The notes under the pieces were generated by a model that was not told where the DNA came from, did no database searches, and worked only from the letters and a program-made list of their open reading frames with translations. A stretch of DNA of 15,045 bases from an uncultured Alphaproteobacteria bacterium (lineage in GTDB: Bacteria > Pseudomonadota > Alphaproteobacteria > Rhodobacterales > Rhodobacteraceae), in the NCBI GenBank assembly GCA_929200295.1, contig CAKMZE010000021.1, positions 4,966 to 20,010 of the forward strand. The letters run 5' to 3'. Shown here in pieces: positions 1 through 6,911 of the stretch (its first letter is position 1; every line of letters starts with the position of its first letter). Both the position numbers and the translations under genes were made by a program.

Positions 1-89
1 TGATCGTGCTCTTTGGCGTTGAGATCATCCAATCAGGCTATAGCCGGAAACTAAACGCAGAGCGGGCTGCGCAAAGCAAACACTCGTAA
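1..89 (+). CDS. C-terminal end of a membrane protein, cut by window edge
   Basis: Frame 3 is the only frame open from the window edge; it gives 28 residues ending at TAA 87-89. They begin with a hydrophobic run (IVLFGVEIIQSGY) and end in a charged tail (KLNAERAAQSKHS), as expected for a last membrane helix plus a short cytoplasmic tail. The product cannot be identified from so little. The gap of 53 bases to the next start has no clear terminator, so it may be the first visible member of the downstream operon. Confidence 0.45.
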   Translation, partial: IVLFGVEIIQSGYSRKLNAERAAQSKHS

Positions 90-142
90 TTTCGCAGCAG
101 TGCGCCTACATTAAGTGTTAACAGAGTATAAAGGGGTACCAC

Positions 143-229
143 ATGCCTGATGCGATACGGAAAATTGCATATGTTGCATTGATCGTTGTGATGTTTGGCG
201 TCACCTCTGGCGGCTTTGGGGGGCTATAA
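143..229 (+). CDS. 28-aa single-pass micro membrane protein, coupled to xpaC-like gene
   Basis: An ATG at 143 is preceded by AAGGGG at 131-136, a good ribosome binding site at normal spacing. The 28-codon product starts MPDAIRKIAYVALIVVMFGV and ends TSGGFGGL. It has a basic N-terminus (Arg6, Lys7), one hydrophobic helix at about residues 8-20 and a Gly-rich end. Its TAA (227-229) overlaps the ATG of the next gene by one base, and the GGGGGG run just before its stop can serve as that gene's ribosome binding site. This argues for real translation and translational coupling. No homologue is recognised. It could be a leader peptide or a small subunit of the XpaC/TelA system. Its existence is inferred from signals, not from family membership. 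Confidence 0.6.
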   Translation: MPDAIRKIAYVALIVVMFGVTSGGFGGL

Positions 230-1098
230 TGGCCAAACGATTTGGTGGACAATTTAGCCCCGACGCAGCTGATCAGGATAAAACCCGCCCTCTGGCGGTT
301 CACCGCAAGGTGGATGCCGCAGGAGCGCGCAGCAATATCCTGTTTATCCCTGCAATCGTTTTGTTCTTTACGACGTTAAACGATGGGGCAACAGCGCTTA
401 TGCTGGCACTCTTAGGGGCAGGTGTTTTAACCCTCGCCGCCTGGCTCTTGCGTGAGGGGTTGCGCGCAGAAGCCGCTTACAACGCCCGCAAAGTCGCCAG
501 ACGCCCGGCAATCCCACGCAAAATGATGGCCACAGTGTTAACCGGGGCTGGCATCGCGATTGCGGCCTTTGTCAAAGACACAAGTCTTGTTGGCTCAGCC
601 CTTTATGGGGTTATTGCCGCGGCACTGCACTCCGCTGCCTTTGGCATTGATCCACTGCGTGACAAACAAATGGACGGGATAGATACCTTCCAACAAGACA
701 GGGTCGCACGCGTCGTTGATCAGGCCGAGGCGCATCTGGGCGTCATGAAAACCAAGATCGAAGCGCTGCGCGATCGCCCGCTCGCGCAGCGTGTCGCGCA
801 ATTTCAAGCAATCGCAGAAGAGATGATCGAAACCGTGCAAGAAGACCCGCGCGATCTAACGCAAGCACGCAAATTCTTGTCAGTATATCTTGAGGGTGCG
901 CGCGACGCGACGATCAAATTCGCCGACATTTACCAACGCGCACAGGATGATGCAGTGCGCAAAGACTACGAGTCATTGCTGGATGATCTAGAAACCAATT
1001 TTGCGAAACGCACGCAAAAGCTATTGTTGGATGACCGCAGCGACATGGATATCGAAATCAAAGTGCTGCGCGACAGGCTGCAGCGTGAAGGCTTGTAA
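229..1098 (+). CDS. XpaC-like membrane protein (5-bromo-4-chloroindolyl phosphate hydrolysis family)
   Basis: 289 aa. After a polar N-terminus (1-30) there are four hydrophobic segments in two hairpins (about 34-50, 54-75, 99-115, 118-138). A long soluble, highly charged helical domain follows (about 155-289), with the XpaC-type pattern of Arg/Asp-rich helices and a region around ARKFLSVYLEGARDA. This layout fits the Halogen_Hydrol/XpaC family. The family name comes from an old X-phos phenotype and should not be read as an enzyme assignment; no hydrolase motif is visible. XpaC proteins are typically encoded next to TelA, as here (gap 26 bases), and are proposed to act with it at the inner membrane. 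Start ATG 229 overlaps the stop of the micro-ORF. Family assignment fairly sure; molecular role unknown. Confidence 0.8.
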   Translation: MAKRFGGQFSPDAADQDKTRPLAVHRKVDAAGARSNILFIPAIVLFFTTLNDGATALMLALLGAGVLTLAAWLLREGLRAEAAYNARKVARRPAIPRKMMATVLTGAGIAIAAFVKDTSLVGSALYGVIAAALHSAAFGIDPLRDKQMDGIDTFQQDRVARVVDQAEAHLGVMKTKIEALRDRPLAQRVAQFQAIAEEMIETVQEDPRDLTQARKFLSVYLEGARDATIKFADIYQRAQDDAVRKDYESLLDDLETNFAKRTQKLLLDDRSDMDIEIKVLRDRLQREGL

Positions 1099-1124
1099 GC
1101 CTGACCAACCAAAGGGGACACGAT

Positions 1125-2318
1125 ATGTCTGAAGAGACCCGCCAAAAAGCCGAAGCAACACTTGCCGAGGTTGAAAAAGTGACAGCAGTTGTGCTGGCAG
1201 AGCCTAAGAACGCGCTCGTGACATTGGAAACAGCCAATAAGAAGACAACAACTGCGATTACCAAACGCATCGCTGAGATTGATATGGAAGATACCAATTC
1301 CATCATTTCCTTTGGTTCAGCCGCGCAATCTGAACTGCAAGTGATTTCGCAATCCATGCTCGCTGGCGTGCGCAATAAAGACGTAGGGCCTGCTGGCGAT
1401 AGCCTGCGCAACATCGTCTCAACCATCCGCGGGTTTTCTATTTCCGAGCTGGATACCCGCCGCGAACGTTCATGGTGGGAAAAGCTATTGGGGCGTGCGG
1501 CGCCTATGGCAAAATTCGTAGCCCGCTTTGAGACCGTCCAAGATCAGATCGATAAAATCACCGACGATCTGCACCGCCATGAAACGGTACTGCTCAAAGA
1601 CATCGAAAGCCTCGATGTGCTTTATGAAAAAACCCTCACGTTTTATGATGAGCTGGCGCTTTATATCGCAGCAGGCGAGGCAAAGCTTGCCACGTTGGAT
1701 GCAGAAACGATCCCCGCCAAAGAAGCCGACGTCGCGGCCGCATCAGAGCAAGACGGCGTGATGGTCGCACAAGAGCTGCGCGATCTGCGATCCGCTCGCG
1801 ATGATCTGGAACGCCGGGTTCATGATCTGAAATTAACCCGTCAGGTGACCATGCAGTCACTACCATCCATCCGTTTGGTCCAAGAAAACGACAAATCGCT
1901 TGTTACCAAGATCAATTCGACACTCGTGAACACTGTTCCTCTTTGGGAAACGCAATTGGCGCAGGCTGTGACGATTCAACGCTCATCAGAGGCCGCAGAG
2001 GCCGTGCGCGATGCCAATGATCTCACCAATGAGCTCTTAACCGCAAACGCTGAAAACCTGCGTGACGCCAATCGGGTCATCCGCCAGGAAATGGAGCGTG
2101 GCGTCTTTGATATCAACGCCGTGAAACAAGCCAACGAAAGCCTGATCGCGACAATCAACGAAAGCCTTGAGATCGCCGATGAAGGCAAGCGTAAGCGTGC
2201 CGAAGCGGAGACGGAGCTACAGACGATGGAACAAGAGCTCAAAGACACGCTCGCATCAGCGAAAGCACGCAAAACGGGGCTGGGTGAGACTGTTGGCACA
2301 GCCGCTGGCGCGTCGTAA
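1125..2318 (+). CDS. telA: TelA-family (toxic anion resistance) cytoplasmic protein
   Basis: 397 aa, no signal peptide or membrane helix, almost entirely alpha-helical. The family core is visible at about 130-200: a Trp-Trp pair (SWWEKLLG), then FVARFETVQDQIDKITDDL, a stretch with LLKDIESLDVLYEKTL, and a segment ending in YIAAGEAKL. The C-terminal part (about 290-385) is strongly charged and coiled-coil-like. Length is usual for TelA. TelA proteins were linked to tellurite and other toxic-anion or antimicrobial resistance and occur with XpaC. A peripheral membrane-associated or filament-like role is plausible, but the biochemical activity is not established. Start ATG 1125 has a strong AAAGGGGA site at 1111-1118. 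The stop abuts the next start with no gap, indicating one operon. Confidence 0.87.
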   Translation: MSEETRQKAEATLAEVEKVTAVVLAEPKNALVTLETANKKTTTAITKRIAEIDMEDTNSIISFGSAAQSELQVISQSMLAGVRNKDVGPAGDSLRNIVSTIRGFSISELDTRRERSWWEKLLGRAAPMAKFVARFETVQDQIDKITDDLHRHETVLLKDIESLDVLYEKTLTFYDELALYIAAGEAKLATLDAETIPAKEADVAAASEQDGVMVAQELRDLRSARDDLERRVHDLKLTRQVTMQSLPSIRLVQENDKSLVTKINSTLVNTVPLWETQLAQAVTIQRSSEAAEAVRDANDLTNELLTANAENLRDANRVIRQEMERGVFDINAVKQANESLIATINESLEIADEGKRKRAEAETELQTMEQELKDTLASAKARKTGLGETVGTAAGAS

Positions 2319-3284
2319 ATGACCATTTTGGCACGGTTCAAAAGGGTGGTTTGGCTATTAAGCCTGACCACTCTTTTTGCTTGTAGCCAATACATAAACC
2401 CACCGGATACAACGGCAACGATAACACCCGTTAACCCGCCAATACCGATCCCGCCTGTGGTGCGACCTCCGCCAAGTGACGATAGTATCGCGCTGGCGAA
2501 ATACTACCAACGTTTGCAAAATGACCTGTTGGTTCAGGGGCTTTTGCGCCGTGACGGCGGCGGGCCGGATACACCGTTTACCGACACAATGCTGGCGCGC
2601 AATTTCGTGCGCATTGCATTATTTGATGAATATGTCACCGATGGGGATGTGTTGCGCCCACAGGCCACGCTGTCGCGCCTGCGCCGCTGGGATCAACCGG
2701 TACGTATGGCCCTGACGTTCGGGGATACGATCCCTGATGCACAAAGACTCAAAGACCGCGCAACTGTCGCAACATTCAGCAAGCGTTTGTCACGGGTCAC
2801 CGGCTTGCCGATCACGATGACGCAATCTGCACCGAACTTTCATGTCTTCGTGATGAACGAAGATGACCGCACTGGTTTTGAACAGCAGCTCTATAACATC
2901 GTGCCGGGTATTTCACAAAGCTCGGTTCACGCCATCATGACCCTGCCACGCGAGCAGCTTTGTATGGTGATCGCATTTTCTGAAAACAGCAGCGCGCGCT
3001 ATTCCAAAGCAGTTGCGCTCATTCGCGGTGAACACCCTGACCTGCTACGCACGTCGTGTTTTCACGAAGAGCTTGCCCAAGGTCTTGGGCTTGCGAATGA
3101 CAGCCCACAGGCGCGCCCATCGATCTTTAACGATGATGAAGAGTTCGGCCTGCTCACCACCCATGACGAGCTTTTGCTCAAAATACTATATGATCCACGC
3201 CTCGCGATCGGCATGTCACCCGCCGAAGCCGCCCCCATTGCCCGCGTGATCGCGACCGAACTTCTCGCTTCAGGGCCGAGCTAA
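2319..3284 (+). CDS. DUF2927-family lipoprotein with an HEE motif
   Basis: 321 aa. The N-terminus is a basic plus hydrophobic signal (ARFKRVVWLLSLTTLFAC) with a probable lipobox L19-F-A-C22, so Cys22 may be lipidated. A Pro-rich linker follows (about 28-53). The folded part carries the DUF2927 hallmark CFHEELAQGLGLANDS (247-262), followed by PSIFNDDEEFGLLT (267-280) and a conserved-looking DELLLKILYDPRL segment. Cys215 and Cys247 could pair outside the cytoplasm. The His249-Glu250-Glu251 motif recalls zincin-type peptidases, but the second metal histidine of HExxH is absent (Gln254 instead), so enzymatic activity is only a hypothesis. The start abuts the telA stop without a clear ribosome binding site, suggesting translational coupling. 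It is probably the periplasmic arm of this module. Confidence 0.8.
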   Translation: MTILARFKRVVWLLSLTTLFACSQYINPPDTTATITPVNPPIPIPPVVRPPPSDDSIALAKYYQRLQNDLLVQGLLRRDGGGPDTPFTDTMLARNFVRIALFDEYVTDGDVLRPQATLSRLRRWDQPVRMALTFGDTIPDAQRLKDRATVATFSKRLSRVTGLPITMTQSAPNFHVFVMNEDDRTGFEQQLYNIVPGISQSSVHAIMTLPREQLCMVIAFSENSSARYSKAVALIRGEHPDLLRTSCFHEELAQGLGLANDSPQARPSIFNDDEEFGLLTTHDELLLKILYDPRLAIGMSPAEAAPIARVIATELLASGPS

Positions 3285-3892
3285 TGCAGAGCTTATTATC
3301 TCCAGACACATTTGAATTTCTCGCGCGCTATTTTATTGCGGGCTGGCTCTTTCTATCCACACGCAATTGGTGGGTCCGCGGGCAAACCCCTAAACCAAAC
3401 GAGGTTTTGTTTGAAGCAATTACATTAAGTTTAATCAATCAGTTGATTTCACTAGCAACGGTTAGAAACATCGCAAGTTTCATTTCTCTCGATGAAGACA
3501 GTACAGCGTTTCTTTTGTTAGAGGTCGTCGCACAACCTATTCTGCTAGGAAGCTTAATCGGCTGGATTGCCGTTCAAAATAAATTACCAGATGGAATACG
3601 TCGACTGTTCATGCCTGCCTTAACACCTGTAAACAGTCCCTTTCAATTCGCATTAGATCAACTACCTGGCCCGACATATATGATACTAAGTTTTGAAGAC
3701 GGCCGTGTCGTTTACGGATTATTCAGTATAAATTCATTTGCAAATATGGAAAATAACTTGGGGAGTGTATATTTCGAGGAAACGTATACATTTGACCCAC
3801 CCGATGGATCTTGGCAACCAACAGGTCGAGGCGCTTGGATTAACATGGTTGGCTTGCAAACGGTTGAATTCATACCGCAAGAGGATTTTTAA
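3284..3892 (+). CDS. DUF6338-family membrane protein on an AT-rich insert
   Basis: 202 aa. The N-terminal half is hydrophobic (about 9-25, 44-62, 75-100) with the motif TPKPNEVLFEAITLSLINQL. The C-terminal soluble domain matches the DUF6338 pattern as I know it: an aromatic near the start (SPFQFALDQLPG), a strand pair with an acidic Asp-Gly turn (MILSFEDGRVVYGLFSINSF), LGSVYFEETYTFDPP, and a closing VGLQTVEFI strand. Function of the family is unknown. The ATG overlaps the previous TAA by one base. Base composition is clearly lower in GC than its neighbours (about 40% by eye, some 60-base lines near 30-32%), with codons such as ATA, TTA and AGA otherwise rare here. I read this as a horizontally acquired cassette inserted in frame with operon architecture. 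Confidence 0.72.
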   Translation: MQSLLSPDTFEFLARYFIAGWLFLSTRNWWVRGQTPKPNEVLFEAITLSLINQLISLATVRNIASFISLDEDSTAFLLLEVVAQPILLGSLIGWIAVQNKLPDGIRRLFMPALTPVNSPFQFALDQLPGPTYMILSFEDGRVVYGLFSINSFANMENNLGSVYFEETYTFDPPDGSWQPTGRGAWINMVGLQTVEFIPQEDF

Positions 3893-3893
3893 A

Positions 3894-4118
3894 ATGGCGA
3901 AAATACTTTATGAAGGTCTGCGCGTTGGAAAAGGTGGCGGTGAACGTTGGACGGGCACGATTGACAGTGCACGCCAAGCATCACTTGGGCGAACAGGGCA
4001 TCCCAAAGCGTCGGGAGGTTATGCATCCTCATCAAATGCTTCAAACGCACCAAATAGTAAAACGCCTTCGCGTGGGTCAGCACTGTCAAAACCATCACAC
4101 TCAAAACATACAAAGTAA
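3894..4118 (+). CDS. 74-aa basic Ser/Gly-rich hypothetical protein
   Basis: The start is ATG 3894, one base after the DUF6338 stop, with AAGAGGA at 3879-3885 as ribosome binding site; an upstream in-frame extension lies inside the DUF6338 gene and is not needed. The product begins MAKILYEGLRVGKGGGERW. After about residue 25 it is disordered-looking, rich in Ser, Lys, Gly and Asn, and ends KPSHSKHTK. It is strongly basic with no membrane helix. No family is recognised. Position and spacing suggest that it travels with DUF6338 as a two-gene cassette. It lies 8 bases before the SPFH gene. Reality of the gene rests on the ribosome binding site, spacing and lack of any alternative gene in this 234-base gap. 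Confidence 0.6.
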   Translation: MAKILYEGLRVGKGGGERWTGTIDSARQASLGRTGHPKASGGYASSSNASNAPNSKTPSRGSALSKPSHSKHTK

Positions 4119-4126
4119 GGTCTCTC

Positions 4127-5251
4127 ATGGGTATTCTCGATTTTCTTTCTGGCCAGTTCATTGATGTCATTCACTGGACAGATGATACACAAGATACCAT
4201 GGTTTGGCGGTTTGAACGCCATGGGCATGAGATCAAATATGGCGCAAAGCTCACAGTGCGCGAGGGGCAATCTGGCGTGCTCGTCCATGAAGGGCAGCTC
4301 GCCGATGTCTTTAGCCCCGGTCTCTATATGCTTGAGACCAACAACATGCCGGTTATGACAAGCCTTCAGCATTGGGATCACGGTTTCAAAAGCCCCTTTA
4401 TGTCCGAGGTTTATTTCGTCAACACGACGCGGTTTTCCGATCTTAAGTGGGGCACGAAAAACCCGATTATGCTGCGCGATCCTGAGTTTGGACCCACGCG
4501 CATCCGGGCCTATGGCACCTATACGATCAAGGTTGCGGACGCCGCTGTGTTCATGCGTGAAATCGTCGGAACTGATGGCGAATTTACCATGGATGAGATC
4601 AGCTATCAGATCCGCAACATTATCGTACAAGAGTTCAGCCGTGTCATCGCCAGCTCTGGCATCCCTGTGTTGGACATGGCCGCGAATACAGCCGATCTGG
4701 GCAAGCTGATCTCAGCGGCCATTGATGGGACAATGCAGCAATACGGGCTGACCGTGCCCGAGCTTTATATCGAAAACATCAGCCTGCCGCCCGCGGTTGA
4801 GGCAGCCCTTGATAAACGCACATCCATGGGGCTTGCTGGTGATCTCGGCAAATTCACGCAGTATTCAGCCGCAGAAGCAATGACCGCAGCTGCCAGCAAC
4901 CCAAATGGCGGCGGCGGGATCGAGGCTGGTATGGGGATGGGCATGGGCATGGCAATGGCCCAGCAATTTGCACAAAGCCCCTGGGGTGCAGCCCCGCAAC
5001 AAACCGTACAATCAGCGGCACCGCCACCGCCCCCACCACCAGCCGAGCACGTGTGGCACATCGCCAGAGATGGCGCTGTCACAGGCCCGTTCTCTAAGGC
5101 CGCGATGGGCCGTATGGTCACCGCAGGTGAGCTGACCCGCGACACAATGGTCTGGACCCAAGGCCAAGATGGCTGGATGCGTGCAGAAGATGCAAAAGAC
5201 CTCTCAACGATCTTTACCGTTGCTCCACCGCCGCCACCACCCGGGATCTAA
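4127..5251 (+). CDS. SPFH-domain protein with C-terminal GYF_2-type domain and proline tail
   Basis: 374 aa. An N-terminal amphipathic stretch (MGILDFLSGQFIDVIHW) is followed by an SPFH/band-7-like core (about 25-245) of the bacterial 'virion core protein-like' type, containing REGQSGVLVHEGQLADVFSPG, FKSPFMSEVYFVN, and GTYTIKVADAAVFMREIVG. A Gly/Met linker (261-280, repeated GM) leads to a Pro7 run (299-305). A GYF_2/DUF4339 domain follows (about 309-360: VWHIARDGAVTGPF ... DTMVWTQGQDGWMRA), and the protein ends in PPPPPPGI. Relatives such as B. subtilis YdjI are membrane-surface scaffolds tied to envelope-stress factors. There is no classic transmembrane helix, so membrane contact is likely peripheral. 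AAGG at 4117-4120 serves ATG 4127. It is followed after 3 bases by the cytochrome gene. Family confident; function inferred. Confidence 0.85.
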   Translation: MGILDFLSGQFIDVIHWTDDTQDTMVWRFERHGHEIKYGAKLTVREGQSGVLVHEGQLADVFSPGLYMLETNNMPVMTSLQHWDHGFKSPFMSEVYFVNTTRFSDLKWGTKNPIMLRDPEFGPTRIRAYGTYTIKVADAAVFMREIVGTDGEFTMDEISYQIRNIIVQEFSRVIASSGIPVLDMAANTADLGKLISAAIDGTMQQYGLTVPELYIENISLPPAVEAALDKRTSMGLAGDLGKFTQYSAAEAMTAAASNPNGGGGIEAGMGMGMGMAMAQQFAQSPWGAAPQQTVQSAAPPPPPPPAEHVWHIARDGAVTGPFSKAAMGRMVTAGELTRDTMVWTQGQDGWMRAEDAKDLSTIFTVAPPPPPPGI

Positions 5252-5254
5252 ATA

Positions 5255-5782
5255 ATGCGCAATAGAACTGTTTTGAAATGGCTGCATTGGGCCAGCTTCT
5301 TTTTGATCGCCTATTTCTTTTTTGTTGAGCCAGAGGATGTCGAAAACCTTGGCGCTTTGGCCTTGGCCACCCATGCGGGTGTTGGGGTGCTTCTTGCCTT
5401 TGTGACCGTGCTTTGGACATTGGCTGTTGTGCGCAAAGGCTTGGCTGGCAGACCCGGGCCGAAATTGCCTACATTGGCAAAGACATTTCACCCCTTAGGC
5501 CATAAGGCATTGCATGTTGGCTTGATCGCTGTGACAGCCACGGGCGCGCTCGCTGGATTTGCAGCACCTTATGTGGTCAAAGCCTTTGGCGTGCTGCCCA
5601 TCTCGGGCGGCTGGGGCACTGATACGCTCCATGATTTCCTGAGCGAAGTGCATGATGTGTCTTTCAAAATCATGCTCATTGCCATCCTGATCCACGTGAT
5701 TTTTCATCTCTGGCGCCACTTTGGGCTTAAGGATAATGCACTACGGATCATTCTGCCCAAAAGGCTTCATCGCTATCTATGA
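5255..5782 (+). CDS. Cytochrome b561 / cytochrome b-type integral membrane protein
   Basis: 175 aa with four predicted membrane helices (about 9-24, 36-58, 85-105, 136-153). Histidines are placed as in b-type haem proteins of the cytochrome b561 / Ni,Fe-hydrogenase cytochrome b group: His11 in the opening KWLHWASF motif, His40 in helix 2, His87 at the start of helix 3, and His133, His147 and His151 around helix 4. The exact ligand pairing cannot be fixed by eye. Such proteins pass electrons between the quinone pool and a partner protein. No redox partner such as YceI or hydrogenase lies beside it, so its place between SPFH and zinc-ribbon genes is unusual. Start ATG 5255 lies 3 bases after the SPFH stop; its last four bases overlap the next gene (ATGA). 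Confidence 0.83.
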   Translation: MRNRTVLKWLHWASFFLIAYFFFVEPEDVENLGALALATHAGVGVLLAFVTVLWTLAVVRKGLAGRPGPKLPTLAKTFHPLGHKALHVGLIAVTATGALAGFAAPYVVKAFGVLPISGGWGTDTLHDFLSEVHDVSFKIMLIAILIHVIFHLWRHFGLKDNALRIILPKRLHRYL

Positions 5783-6897
5783 CCCGCACCGCGCCGCCTC
5801 CACCTGAGCCCGCTGAGGGCGATATAGCGCGGTTCCCCTGCGATACCTGTGGCTCGGACCTGCGGTTTGCCCCTGATACGCGGCAGCTAAAGTGTGATCA
5901 TTGCGGGCATGCAGAAGACATCAGCAATGCAGCACCACGCGGGGGCATCGCAGAGCTGGATTTTGAGCAGGCAATCCAAAACGGCCTGTCGCAAAGCGAA
6001 ATGGAAGAAACACAGGTTATCACCTGTGAAAACTGCGGCGCCTCAACAGCCTTTGACGATGATCTTCACGCGGCAGAATGTCCATTTTGTGCAACGCCTG
6101 TTGTCACCGGCACAGGAACCCACCGCCATATCAAACCGCGCGGCTTATTGCCCTTTGCGATAGAGGAAAACCTCGCCCATGATGCGCTCACCGCGTGGTT
6201 AGGCACGCTGTGGTTCGCGCCAAATGGGCTGAGCGCTTATGCCCGTAAGGGTCGGAAAATGAACGGGATTTATGTCCCGTTTTGGACCTTTGATGCCGAC
6301 ACGAAAAGCACCTATTCAGGGTCACGCGGGACGCATTATTACGTCACAAAGACCGTGATGCGCGATGGTAAGCCGCACAAGATGCGCGTGCGCAAAACGC
6401 GCTGGCGTGCGACATCAGGGCGCGTTGCACGGTTCTTTGATGATGTTCTCATATTAGCATCCAAGAGCCTGCCAAAACGCTACACTGATGCGCTCGCGCC
6501 TTGGGATCTATCCGAGCTTGAACCTTATAAAACCGATTATCTCGCGGGGTTTCGCGCCGAAGGCTATCGTGTTGAGCTCTCCGATGGCTACACCGAAGCC
6601 CGCGCCTATATGGACCGCATGATCCTGCGCGATGTAAAATATGACATTGGCGGCGATGATCAAAGGGTCAGCCATGTTGATACGGATATTCGCGATGTCA
6701 CCTTTAAACACATCCTACTGCCCGTTTGGCTGGCTGCCTATAAATACCACGGAAAAAGCTACCGCTTTGTGGTCAACGGTCGCTCAGGTAAGGTTCAGGG
6801 TGAACGCCCCTATTCAGTATGGAAAATCACTTTCGCGGTGATTATCGGTTTGTGTCTTGCGGGCGCAATAGGCTATTTCGCAGCAAACAACGGCTAA
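5779..6897 (+). CDS. Double zinc-ribbon protein with C-terminal membrane anchor (YdjG-like)
   Basis: 372 aa. The N-terminus has a short Pro run (TAPPPPEPAEG). It is followed by two zinc ribbons: Cys21/Cys24 with Cys39/Cys42, and Cys83/Cys86 with Cys101/Cys104. The large middle part (about 115-340) has paired Trp/Tyr-rich strands, for example NGIYVPFWTFDADTKSTYSG. One membrane helix closes the protein (about 345-366, ITFAVIIGLCLAGAIGYF), leaving the bulk cytoplasmic. Homologues are often labelled 'primosomal protein N' / superfamily II helicase', but no Walker or helicase motif is present and that label should not be used. B. subtilis YdjG, which acts with the SPFH protein YdjI, is the nearest characterised analogue I recall. 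ATG 5779 overlaps the cytochrome stop by 4 bases. Confidence 0.8.
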   Translation: MTRTAPPPPEPAEGDIARFPCDTCGSDLRFAPDTRQLKCDHCGHAEDISNAAPRGGIAELDFEQAIQNGLSQSEMEETQVITCENCGASTAFDDDLHAAECPFCATPVVTGTGTHRHIKPRGLLPFAIEENLAHDALTAWLGTLWFAPNGLSAYARKGRKMNGIYVPFWTFDADTKSTYSGSRGTHYYVTKTVMRDGKPHKMRVRKTRWRATSGRVARFFDDVLILASKSLPKRYTDALAPWDLSELEPYKTDYLAGFRAEGYRVELSDGYTEARAYMDRMILRDVKYDIGGDDQRVSHVDTDIRDVTFKHILLPVWLAAYKYHGKSYRFVVNGRSGKVQGERPYSVWKITFAVIIGLCLAGAIGYFAANNG

Positions 6898-6911
6898 TTG
6901 GTGAGAGAACT

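Noticed and set aside
127..132. TATAAA as a -10 promoter element before the micro-ORF
   Set aside because: It overlaps the ribosome binding site, so transcription would start almost at the ATG; there is no matching -35.
3738..3893. Upstream extension of the 74-aa protein into the DUF6338 gene
   Set aside because: ATG 3894 has a proper ribosome binding site and fits operon spacing; the extension is out-of-frame overlap with a supported gene.
4019..4630. 203-aa open frame on the minus strand opposite the start of the SPFH gene
   Set aside because: It lies antisense to a gene with clear family motifs and ribosome binding site, and its translation has no recognisable domain.
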